From Sitta carolinensis (Eukaryota > Chordata > Aves > Passeriformes > Sittidae), in assembly GCA_032173965.1 (NCBI GenBank), contig JAVUNC010000004.1, positions 3,946,001 to 4,010,000 on the forward strand: a stretch of DNA of 64,000 bases, given 5' to 3'. This document shows positions 34,838 to 44,350 of this stretch, piece after piece (positions within the stretch are counted from its first letter, which is position 1; the number at the start of each line of letters is the position of its first letter). The position numbers were made by a program, and so were the translations under genes. The notes beneath the pieces were generated by a model. The model worked only from the letters and a program-made list of their open reading frames with translations. It searched no databases and was not told the DNA's origin.

Positions 34838-35612
34838 GTCTTCTCTCCCCTACTCCAGTGTGTGCAGACCTGCTCTCTCTTCTTCAACTGAAAAAAAGAT
34901 TGAATAAGTTGTTAAAAGTTCATACGTTTCTTGTCTTGGATTAGTTTTCAGTCAGACCACCCAATCCCACATTTGGATTACCTGAATCAAGGTGGGTGGG
35001 AAAATGTGACTGGCAGATCCAAACAGAACCATACAAGCCTATATTTTAGGAATGTTTACATTCATTAAGAGGTAGAACCATTCAATTCCATAGCTATTCT
35101 GAAGATACATGACAAAACACTGCTTGTACTGATGTCTTACCATACACACATTAAAAAAAAAAAAAAAAAAGGTTACTGATGCAAATCTGTCTTTCCTGTC
35201 AACCTTGGAGTATGACCAGGCACATAGGGTGCTGGTTGACTTGGATCAAAACTACAGGAGCTGTGCTAAGTGGATCAGTAGAGGTGAAAAGGGGCAAAGA
35301 CTGATGCTTGTACTCAGCTGATGGTGGAGCTTCTTTGGCACAGATACAGCCAGACTGGCTTAGGCTGCCATGGAAGTGCAGGCTCAGCTCATGCTGGTGT
35401 CCCTCGGACTGCAGGCAGCAGCTGGCTCATGTAAGGACAGTTTAAAATGCAGGTTTGCACCTTTCTGCACAGGAGTTATGCCTTTCCCCACCTGCCTGTG
35501 CCTGAGGGAGGTCAAGTGGTAGTTCATGGTGGAGCAGTGGTGTTCAGGCTCTCCTGGTTCCTGCTGGCTTAACTTCCAAACCTTCAGTTCCAGATGTCAC
35601 ATGGACAGATGT
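34838..35612. other. Unique noncoding DNA
   Basis: I see no gene. A poly-A run (A18) lies at 35153-35170. The stretch 35170-35610 has a more balanced composition, but no exon or repeat is recognised. Confidence 0.5.
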
Positions 35613-35990
35613 CTATGGAATCATAGAATGGTTTCAGCTGGAAGGGACATTAAAGATCATCTCTTAATGAATATTAATAATAATCTTAATAAAGATTCCA
35701 CTATCCCCTGCCATAGGAGGGACATATTCCACTATCCCAGGTTGCTCCAAGCCTCATTCAGCCTGGCTTTGAACACTTCCAGGGATCCAGGGGCAGCCAC
35801 AGCTTCTCTGGGCAACCTGTGCCAGGGCCTGCCCACCCTCACAGGGAAGGATTTCTTCCTAATATCCAATTTAAGCCTACTCTGTCATTTTGAAGCCATT
35901 CCCCCTTATCCTGTCACACCAGGGCCTTGCAAATAGTCTCTCTCCATCCTTCTTGTAGGTTTCCATCAGTTTTTGGAAAGCTGCAAATAT
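35613..35990 (-). mobile_element. CR1 LINE fragment, antisense, with an AT-rich internal insertion
   Basis: The 3' end starts at CTATGGAATCATAGAATGG and continues GGAAGGGACATTAAAGATC. About 35 AT-rich bases then interrupt it (35663-35695) before CR1 continues through GACATATTCCACTATCCC, GGGGCAGCCACAGCTTCTC, GGGCAACCTGTGCCAGGG, ATTTCTTCCTAATATCC and CCATTCCCCCTTATCC. It fades near 35990. The words TTCCACTATCCC occur on both sides of CTGCCATAGGAGGG, a small internal duplication. The 136-codon plus frame inside is repeat sequence. Confidence 0.93.
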
Positions 35991-36230
35991 AAGGATTCAT
36001 AAAGATGTAGAACAGATTTTTAAAAAGTGAGCACCAACATTGTGAATTACAAGGGAAAAAAATCGTCAAAAAATAAATCAAGTAGTCAACACCATATAAA
36101 TCTTGCCTGTAAAAGCAACTGCTCACCCATATTCAAGCAGCATGACTTCCACAAGCTGGTGGGAAGGGGAAGAGGCTGTGGCTGGAATTGCTTAGGAAAT
36201 GACATGTGCTTCCCCCGATGAATGTACACG

Positions 36231-36250
36231 TGTGTGTGTGTGTGTGTGTG
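36231..36250. repeat. (TG)10 microsatellite
   Basis: Ten perfect TG dinucleotides, a potential Z-DNA and length-polymorphic site. It lies 13 bases before a CR1 tip. Confidence 0.95.
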
Positions 36251-36263
36251 CGCCTCTGTTTAG

Positions 36264-36320
36264 CATCACAAAATCCATAAGGCTGGAAAAGAGCTTTAAG
36301 ATCATCAGGTCCAGCCGTGG
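36264..36320 (-). mobile_element. Short older CR1 tip, antisense
   Basis: CATCACAAAATCCATAAGGC, TGGAAAAGAGCTTTAAG and ATCATCAGGTCCAGCCG match the reverse complement of the terminal part of the CR1 subfamilies with AGGTTGGAAAAGACC-type ends. Only about 55 bases are recognisable. Confidence 0.72.
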
Positions 36321-37629
36321 ATTTGTGCATATCTGCATGGGCCTGGTGCCAATAAACAAACCAGCACCGTGGCACAGAGGTAAACACTGGAATCTGACAG
36401 ATTTTGGGACTAGTCAGCTGGTCCATGGCATGTTGCCAACCCGTGGTAGCTTGTGCTGCCCCAGACAATTCCCAGGCACTGCTCAGGAGCCAGCATGCAC
36501 CAGGCACTGTCCCCGGTAGGCAGGTTGGAGTTGGCTGTTTTATTTTGGAGGGGAGGTTGTTTAATACTAAGGAAATGTCTGGATTGTGCCAGCTGGCCTC
36601 GGGGATGGAGAGCTGATCCTGACACTTCCTTAGCTGATGAGCAGAGATGTAGCCAAAATGTCTGGCAGGAGATTTGTCTTGGTCTCACTTCTGCAGGCTT
36701 GCCTGGCAGTAAACACACAAGTTCCTTTCTCCTCTGCTGTGGCTCAGTGGTGTGGAGCAAAAATAGTGAATTTTGCTGATCCAAGGATAAGGAAAGAGCT
36801 GTGCCTTCCTCATGATGGGAAGACACAAAAAAGGCCAATCTGAGACGGAGAACCTTGAAAAAAAACTTAACATCCACTAACTATAGTCCTGTTCCTAATA
36901 TGGCCCAAGATTGTCTGCCTACAGAGAGTTTTTCTTGAGGATTTGGTTTCATCTTTTTTCTGCCCATGGCCACTTGAATGAGAGACTGATTTCAGTTGAG
37001 AGAAATGATGGAAAGGGGTGGAGGGAAGAAATTTCCTTTCGGGTTTTCTTCTTTCTCTAATTAAATACAGACTTCTATTTCTTCAAGTCCAATATATAGT
37101 ATCCATTTAAAAATAATAATAATTAAAGATTCTACTTATCATTTTATCTCACAGAAGGCTTACAAGGAGTTGTTCTATAGCCTGAGGCTAAAGCTAGCCC
37201 AGATATTAGCTGAACCAAACAGGGCTGTCATTGCGAGCCAGTCTGCACCCCAGCGATGTTTAAAAAAAAAAATAAAAAAGTTAAATTAATGCCAAGAGAT
37301 GAATGCTAGGAAAGCATCTGAACTGTACAGGAAAACAGGGATTGCAGAGGAAGACAGGCACAAATACCTGTTTTTAGTCATCTGCTCAGGTGGACTTAGG
37401 ACCATGGGCTCTGAGGGAAGGAGTTCAGTGGTTTATCCAGCTTTCCTGTAGAACCTGGTTACACGACCTTGACTCCCCAGGTACCAGGAAGAAGGTCTTA
37501 TATTCAAAACATTGCTTTATAAATGTCCTTTAGCTATTGCATCTGGCTTTCCTCTCTGGCTCTACAGGGAAATAGAACCTGGCTGCCTGAATAATAGGTG
37601 AAATTAATTCTTCTTTTTGGGCACACTCT
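36321..37629. other. Unique noncoding DNA
   Basis: I see no supported gene. At 36400-36880 several overlapping frames exist on both strands (up to 155 codons minus), but none is recognisable and they mutually overlap. From 37020 on the DNA is AT-rich with a short A-run at 37261-37270. Confidence 0.45.
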
Positions 37630-37890
37630 CCGCGCGCAATTATAAAAGTTCATTTTGGGGGCCCAGAAAGCTGCTGTACGCAGCCCAGGTAGTGAGCTTG
37701 CAGCCAGCCAGGAGGGGAGCAGGGAGGCCCTGTTGCTGAGGGGAAGTGTCACCAAGCAGCCTGGCAGGAGCAGAGCTGTGCCTTGCCACGGACCCCGCGC
37801 CACAAAGGGCGGCGGCACCGACAATATGTCGAGCGTGCCGCTGAGTTTCAGCTCAGTGGAGAGGACAACACACACACACCTGGGGACTGG
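37630..37890 (+). promoter_or_regulatory. CpG-rich patch with a TATA-box match
   Basis: By eye there are 13 CpG dinucleotides between 37631 and 37841 (for example CCGCGCGC, CCCGCGCC, GGCGGCGGC, GTCGAGCGTGCCG), in a window where CpG is otherwise scarce. A perfect TATAAAAG lies at 37641-37648 on the plus strand, which would place a start site near 37670-37680. No coding frame beginning here is recognised. It could be an unmethylated CpG-island-like promoter of a noncoding transcript or an enhancer. Chance remains possible. A short CA repeat follows at 37869-37880. Confidence 0.35.
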
Positions 37891-39130
37891 GGAGCATCTG
37901 CTGCAAGAAGTCACTTGAAAAATAACCTTGCAATGGCCTGGGAGAAACATCTGTGCAGCAAATGACATACCACCAGTGATGGAGGGACAGGGAGGCAGAA
38001 GTTAGGGAAAGCATAAAGAATCGTCTAGTGTCAATAATGCAGGGAGCTGGTGACAGCACAGAGGGAATTTAGGTCAGCACAAACTTCTTTGGCTCTACAG
38101 CTTTTGTGGACAGGAACTGGTGCAGCAGCTATCTAGTTGAAATGTGCAGCCGTTTTGCCACTGACCAAAATAAACATAAGAGAGCCACACTTTCCCCCTT
38201 TTCCCATTCTCCACAGTGAAACTCTTTCCCTGTTTTGTTATTTATTTCTTACAGGAGTCTGCTCATATGTTGTTCCTACTCTGTACATAAATAGCAGGAA
38301 TATGGGAAGAATATGAGCACTTTAGAAAAGATGATTTTTGTATCTTTCTAAGACAAGTGGAATCTAGGACACAGGGTGCTATATTTTGTCCAGAACAAAG
38401 CTTGCTGATATATAAAATATGGAAAAAATTCCCAAATCTTTCATACCTCCATATTAACTCTTATTTTATCCATTATTTTGAACAACAGTGTCATTCAGGC
38501 TGTGCAAAGATTCAAATGAAACATCTTCGGACAAGATGCATTCCTCTGGGTGAAATCCCACAGGCTACATATTCTGGAAAGTCAGATTAGGTGGTTACTG
38601 TTGGTTGTATGTGCCTGCAGATTTGGAGAGCAGGAAACAATTTCATTTGTCTGAATTAGTAGAAGTCAAAATCACAGCAGGGAATGTGTTAGCAGTTTAG
38701 CAGTGCCTACGATTGAGGGACCTGTTTAGTTCAGCTTAATGACAGCCAGAGCATCCTAAAGAGCTATATTGACATCCAGCTGCAGGAGAATTTGAGACAG
38801 GAGCTGGTTCCTTTCTGGTCAGCTTCCACATCCACTGCTGTGGGCTCAAAGTCCACGCATGCCGAAGCACAAACAGGTGAAGAGGGAGATCAGTGGGACA
38901 ACATCTCAAACGTGCAAGATTATTTTTACCTGCTGGCTTCTTCTCTTGCAGACACACACTATTAAAAGAGCTGGGAAAGATAACATACTTGCAATATTTC
39001 AGTCACAGAGAAGGCAGAAGCACTTTCCTGAAATTTGAAATGGGAAGGCTCAGGGAAGTGAATTGGTGTGAAGAGTTTGCATCACAAGAGTTCTATGGTA
39101 TAGATCTAAGGAATACAAAGATTAAATTAT
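37891..39130. other. Unique noncoding DNA
   Basis: I see no gene or recognised repeat. Composition is mixed. The short frames at 38357-38590 and 38893-39165 have no known domain. Confidence 0.45.
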
Positions 39131-39169
39131 CTTTAAGGTCCTTTCCAACCCAAACTATTCTATGATTCA
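39131..39169 (+). mobile_element. CR1 3' tip, sense
   Basis: CTTTAAGGTCCTTTCCAACC is followed by CAAACTATTCTATGATTC, the last 35 to 40 bases of a CR1 copy. No upstream CR1 body is recognisable, so this is an extremely truncated or eroded insertion. Confidence 0.85.
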
Positions 39170-39262
39170 AAGTTATATCAAGGAAGGTCTGAAATATGTT
39201 GAGTATTCGAAGAGTGGAAAAGAAATCAAATGCAATTTGGGCAATAGGTTTGGAAATAAAAA

Positions 39263-39312
39263 ACCCAACAACAACAACAACAAAAACAACAAACAAAAAC
39301 AACCAAAACAAA
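39263..39312. repeat. (CAA)n A-rich microsatellite
   Basis: Four to five successive CAA units are followed by CAAAAACAACAAACAAAAAC. The opposite strand is TTG-rich, producing valine-rich and phenylalanine-rich artefact frames. Confidence 0.92.
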
Positions 39313-40398
39313 TTGAACAATCGCTCTGGACTTTGTGTCTTTTATCGAAATGTCAGCTCTTGGAAAGTGTTGGAGAAAGAACTCTGGATTAGGTGAAATT
39401 TTAATTATTTTTTTTAAGGGACACATTTCCTGAAGACAGCAGAACAACTATCCCATCCACCTGAATTCTTTCCTGAAAAAAATTTCTCTGACAGCTGCCT
39501 TTTGGCTGTTTTCTGGACGGACAAAGGGGAGGATGGTAGAGGGGCAAAGGAAAAGAGTGAGAGACAAGGAGCAGAAGACTGGAAATCTCAATAGCTGCAC
39601 ATGAATTTTGAGAAAATGGTGTTTCCACAAGTGAACAGATGCCATATAGTTAAAGAGAGATCTTTAACCTTCGGAGAAAGAACCTGCATTAAGTGAAGTG
39701 GAAAAACAGGACAGAAGGAATAAGACAAAATTAACAGGCTTCAGAAGATTTATGTCACTCATCATAGTGCTGTGAGAAGGAGCCTAAAGTCAAGAAGTCA
39801 AAAGCCTTAGGCATGTTTTTATTAATTTTATGTCTCCTTATCTTCCTTTCTTCTTTCTTGAGCAACTCATTATGGTTGCAAGAATCAGCTCACCAAATGA
39901 TTGGCACCAAAGAAATGTATGTGTAAAAGGAAAATTTTGGTTATGCTGCATACTTGGGGTCTTACTATTTGAAAAAATATTGAAATGACACTGTCATAAT
40001 GAATTTCACTTCATTGTTCTCATAACAACCAGTTCATGACATTATGGGAACAATTAATTTCATTTGATGTAACTGGTGAAATGGGAGGCAATATTTGCTT
40101 TGTGTTATTGAAGGAATAGGACTCAAATTGGTGAACTCCTTATCTTTGTGGCTATCACCAAAGCACAGATTTTGTAATATCTCTGTTCTCCTACCAGAAA
40201 TTTGTTAACTCCTCATCAATATGACTTTCCTTGTCCCATGGTTTCTCTCTTTTTACTCATTTGCCAACTTCAGATTCTATGCACTTTCTTGAAAGTAGTC
40301 CATTTTTTCAATTTGTATTTCTATCATTTTCTATTTTTCATGAGACAGGGCAAGCAGGATTAAATCACATTTAGCCATCCCTGGAGATATACCTTATT
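39313..40398. other. Unique AT-rich DNA
   Basis: I see no gene or named repeat. The paired minus frames at 39401-39645 are short and unrecognised. Confidence 0.5.
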
Positions 40399-40547
40399 TC
40401 ACAGAATCACAGGATCAGAGGATGTTTGAGTTGGAGAGACTCTTAAAGTCCATCTTGTTCCAAACTCTGCCATGAGCAGGGACACCTCCCACTATCCCAG
40501 GCTGCTCCAAGCCCTGTCCAGCCTGGCCTTGAACACTACCAGAGGTG
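40399..40547 (-). mobile_element. CR1 LINE 3' fragment, antisense
   Basis: TCACAGAATCACAGGATC is followed by GAGTTGGAGAGACTCTTAAA, GACACCTCCCACTATCCC, GCTGCTCCAAGCCCTGTCC and GGCCTTGAACACTACCAG. About 150 bases are recognisable. Confidence 0.93.
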
Positions 40548-40702
40548 TGCATATCCCTTTTGCTATTTGGCTCCCTTTGTGATCAAAAGGAGTGTCACAC
40601 AATTAAAGTTGTCACATGACCACGGGAACAGCATTTGGGACGCTGAAATTTCCAGGCCAAATGCTGGTCCACATTAGATGTTTAGAGTGCTGTAGATACA
40701 AT

Positions 40703-40950
40703 GAAACTATGTCAGGAGAGATTTAGGGTGAGTATTAGGAAGATTTTCTTCACCCAGAGAGTGCTTGGGCAATGAACAGCCTCCTCAGGGGAGTGGTCAC
40801 AGCCTCAAGCCTGCCAGAGGTTATGAAATGTTTGGACAAAACTCTCAAGCACATGGAAGAATTGTTGGGATGTTCTATGCACGGCCAGGAGCTGGACTTT
40901 GATGATCCTTGTAGGTCCTTTCCAATTTAGGATATTCTCTGACTCTGTCA
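40703..40950 (+). mobile_element. CR1 LINE fragment, sense, GGACAAAACTCTCAAGCAC type
   Basis: Motifs in order are GTCAGGAGAGATTTAGG, TATTAGGAAGATTTTCTTC, ACCCAGAGAGTGCTTGGGC, GGGGAGTGGTCACAGCCTC, GGACAAAACTCTCAAGCACA, GGCCAGGAGCTGGACTTTGA and TGATCCTTGTAGGTCC. The tip is GGATATTCTCTGACTCTG. This is a CR1 subfamily distinct from the GAAGCTGTGGCTGCC type and the same as 41712-42023. Confidence 0.9.
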
Positions 40951-41039
40951 TATAATTTAGATAAGAGGGGAGAGTATCATTGATACAGACTATGAAGAAA
41001 ATATAAAAATACGAAAAAAAGAATTTAGCTTTGGTCTGG

Positions 41040-41545
41040 TCTCCTTGATAAACAAAATGGACATCTTTCCACTTTGATAGATTTCACACGGCTTACATAA
41101 ATGAAAGGACTGGGGCCTTTTGAAATGAAAAGGAGATTTCTGCTGCATGCCAGCATGCAGCTGATGAGGGCTCATCCAAAATGCACCATGACCACGTCTC
41201 ACCCTCGGTTCCTCTGTAACACTTGTAGCAACCTGTGTCTGCACCACAGGAAAAGCTGTTTGAACAGATCGTCCTGGGGACTCGACACCGAGCGCGGGAG
41301 AGCCTGTGTAGCACTTTGTGTTTGTGGCTCTGTTTATCACACTACACGTCTTGATTATTCTAATGGCGCTGGAACTCTTCTGAAACACATTGTTCATACC
41401 CCAAGGAGTTTGCTGCACGCACAAACATTCCCAATCTACTGTATAAACAAATGTGTTATTCAGCAGACAGCGTCAGTTCTGCTGCTGATAACTGGGAAAG
41501 GGGCTGACAACAACATAGAGAATATTGCCTCCACCTCTAAGTAAT
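41040..41545. other. Candidate conserved noncoding block with retained CpGs
   Basis: This 500-base repeat-free block lies between two CR1 copies. It carries CpGs throughout, with a cluster ACTCGACACCGAGCGCGGG near 41279-41297, and a CATGCCAGCATGC inverted motif near 41145. Overlapping frames on opposite strands (144 codons minus at 40990-41424, 147 codons plus at 41101-41544) show no known domain. The lack of CpG decay suggests constraint or hypomethylation. I favour a regulatory element, but a short noncoding-RNA exon is also possible. Confidence 0.38.
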
Positions 41546-41711
41546 TTGTACAGTTTGTTGGGATTCATTTGTTGTCATTTCAGTGGGATCTGGAGCTCTC
41601 AATGCTGTCTGCTTTGGGTTCCTTGGTGGATTTTATGCACAAACAAAAAAACTTAACATTTGAGCATTGTAAAACTTCCTTTTCTTTCTTTTATCTACCG
41701 CTTCCTCACAA

Positions 41712-42023
41712 GGGGGAGAGGAGGGGCAGTAACTGATTCCTCCTCTGGTTCCCAGTGACAGGGCCCAGGGGAGTGGCCTAAAGTTGTGTCAGGGGATGTT
41801 TAGGTTGAAGAAAAGATTCTTCACCCAGAGGGTGGTTGGGCACTGGAACACGCCTCCCAGGAAGTGGTCACAGCACAAAGCCTGACAGATTTCCAGAAGA
41901 ATTTCTGGAACATTTCAGGCACTTGGTGGGATTCTCAAGGTTGTCCTGTGCAGAGTCAGGATTTGGACTTGGGAATCCTTGTGGGTCCCTTCCGAATCTG
42001 ATTATTCTATTATTTTATGATGT
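41712..42023 (+). mobile_element. CR1 LINE fragment, sense, same type as 40703-40950
   Basis: It runs GAGAGGAGGGGCAGTAACTG, CCAGTGACAGGGCCCAGG, GTTGTGTCAGGGGATGTTTA, TTCTTCACCCAGAGGGTGG, AGGAAGTGGTCACAGCAC, TTGTCCTGTGCAGAGTCAGG and GAATCCTTGTGGGTCCCTTC. It ends in ATTATTCTATTATTTTATGA. Its 5' limit (GGGGCAG near 41725) extends further than in the copy at 40703. Confidence 0.93.
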
Positions 42024-44188
42024 TATCTTATTTGAGCAAACACCTGTTCACAGCTTTAGTAAAAAGAGTGAGTTATGAGACCCACGTTTTGGGGATGCAT
42101 CAAACAGAAACTTCTCTCTTGAAAGCACCCAAGATGCAAGAAGATAAGACCTGTCAAAGAGTAGAGACGTTTTTCTCACTGGAATGGTGGTGGTGTTGGA
42201 CTTCTCTGCTCCAGTTACCCTCTGCTGATTCCCAGAGGTCTTTTGTTAGGATGCAGCTTTTAGAAACAGACCTTCACAGATGCTTAAAGTGTTTAAATGT
42301 TGAATCCCATGTGACATTAATGGGTGTGTGGAAGAGGGGAGACTGAAGGAGATAAAAAGGAAAGAAAGCAAAGAAGACAGATTCTCCAGTTAGTTGTACA
42401 ATATTACACATGGATGACTGAAATGATTCAAAAAGAAATGACTGAGTTTGATAGGCTAAATATGGTTGAAAGTGTGTTTGAAATTGCATTCTAGTCCATA
42501 GAACTGGGAGCCAGTGGAGATTATCAAAGGCATTTGGGGGCTGAAATCAATTTGACTTAACAATTGCATATTGGTTTGTAGTTTCTCACCCTTCTCAGTG
42601 CAATGTGAACATCCCTCTATCACTGTAAAGGTTTTTTTTGGAATACCAAGGTTGTCTCCTTCATTTTTTCCTTTGAAGCAGGTGGATAGAATTTGAGGAC
42701 ACCTACGAACCATTCAAAATTAGAATTTCTTACAAGAAAGTAGAAATCCAATTCTTGTTGATTGATCCAGCATGAAATGAAGTACAAAGTCACTCTGTTC
42801 AAAAGTAATGACTAAGGACTTTAACACTGCTCAGTTGTTTCAAGCAAATCCAGTCTACACCCACAAACACAGATTCCCATCATTCCACCTTAACTGTTTT
42901 GTGGATATTCCACAACAGACTAAACTGATCTCAGAGATCCATGTATTGATTCCTTACTTCTGATGTTATTAATGTGTTCTTGCTATTTTTTCCTCCAATA
43001 TTATATTCCTTACATGTGCACCTGTCCTTCTCTAAATGAAGAGGTATCACAAAGAGAAGTGTGAACAAAAGAGGCAGCATATAAATAGAGGATTGTCATT
43101 ACTTGCTCTTTCCTGCATTCTTTGGCTCACAGAGACAATCACTCAGGAAAGGTTTATCAATGTGGAAGAAAAATAGAGAAATTAAACAAATTGTTCGACT
43201 AGTACCACTTCTTTACTCATTTCAAGTCACTAGAGCTAGGAAGATCCTTCTGATTGCTTCGCTAGTATTTTTATTGTCTATTCCATTTTGGTTTCATGTG
43301 TGCATGCCAAGCTTTTTATTAATATTTAATATGTCTGTGGAGTTGTGGTTTGGATTTGTGGAAGAAATTTGTCCCACCATGGCAAGAAGACCTAGGTATT
43401 GATCCCTCTGTGAATGCCATCAGCAGTGAAGCATTCTCAGAATTTTAGGCAGAAAAGAGAAGAACTGATCCAGGCCATAGCTGGAGGGAAATACAGAGTT
43501 GGGACAGACCATGGGAAAAGTGGCCAGCTGCAAACTGGTCCTGAGGAGAGGCAAGCAGGGGCAGTGGCCCAAATGCAGCGAGGACCTGGCTGCCAGCAGA
43601 GGCTTTGCCTTTGCAGGGCCCTGGCAAAGAGGCAATCGTGGCTCTGGACATTTCGTGGCCTGAAGCAATCTGCTCTCCTGGCCCCCATCTGCCATGGATC
43701 AGGGCTGGTGCTCATCATGGGAAAATGAATGCACAAAATTCCCCCAATTTATTGTCATTCCTTGTTCTCTGGCAATGCCAGGATTCCAGCAATGCTCAGT
43801 GCTCAGACTCTGAGGGTCTGAACAGAGCAGGTCTGTGCAGAAATGTCCATAAGGAGGTTTAAAGGCAGGGTAGGAGCAATCCTTAACCAACACATGAGCA
43901 CAGGGGAATAAGCACATAAAATAAATTAAAATTTCAAAATATTCAAGAGTGACATAGAAAAAAGGATTCTTAGAAATCTCTGAGATAGATTCCAGGAAGA
44001 AAGGGACTTCAGGGCCATGCTTTTAATGCAGAGATAGTGCATGCTTTGCCCTGAGTTCACTGTCCTTTCCTTCATACCAAGACTCAAATAAATAAATTTA
44101 TATTTTCATCATGAATGTGTTAACAGCTTCACACTGTCTTTGCCTGGCTAGCTAAAACCACTGTTTTCTTATTATCCTTCACACTCTC
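42024..44188. other. 2.2 kb of unique noncoding DNA
   Basis: I see no dispersed repeat. At 43480-43730 there is a more GC-rich patch with overlapping frames on both strands (about 70 to 104 codons), none recognisable. It contains a short inverted motif, GCCTTTGC with GCAAAGAGGC, near 43606-43633. The plus frame at 43103-43402 is hydrophobic but resembles no family. Confidence 0.45.
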
Positions 44189-44350
44189 ATAAATTTGAAG
44201 GCCAGAAGAACCAATATTTCAGTACAGTTCGTGTTTTCCCTCCTGCAAGAGACAGGATTTAAGCAGTGATCCCTCTATCAGGCCTCTAACTTGTGGCTGA
44301 ACTAGGGAGTCTCTTCAGGAAAGACATCTAACCCTGATTTAAAGACTTCT
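44189..44350 (-). mobile_element. Ancient CR1-like LINE 3' end, antisense
   Basis: On the minus strand the order is GGGTTAGATGTCTTTCC, TTCAGCCACAAGTTA, AGGCCTGATAGAGGGATCAC, CTTGCAGGAGGG and GTTCTTCTGGCCTTCAAAT, ending in TTATGAG. This matches the 3' end of the old CR1 families shared by birds and other sauropsids, whose end has GGTCCCTTCTGGCCTTAAA-like sequence, as I recall it. It is more diverged than the other copies here. Confidence 0.75.

Noticed and set aside
36410..36877. 155-codon minus-strand open frame
   Set aside because: Several plus-strand frames overlap it, no domain is visible and composition is mixed. It is not supported as a gene.
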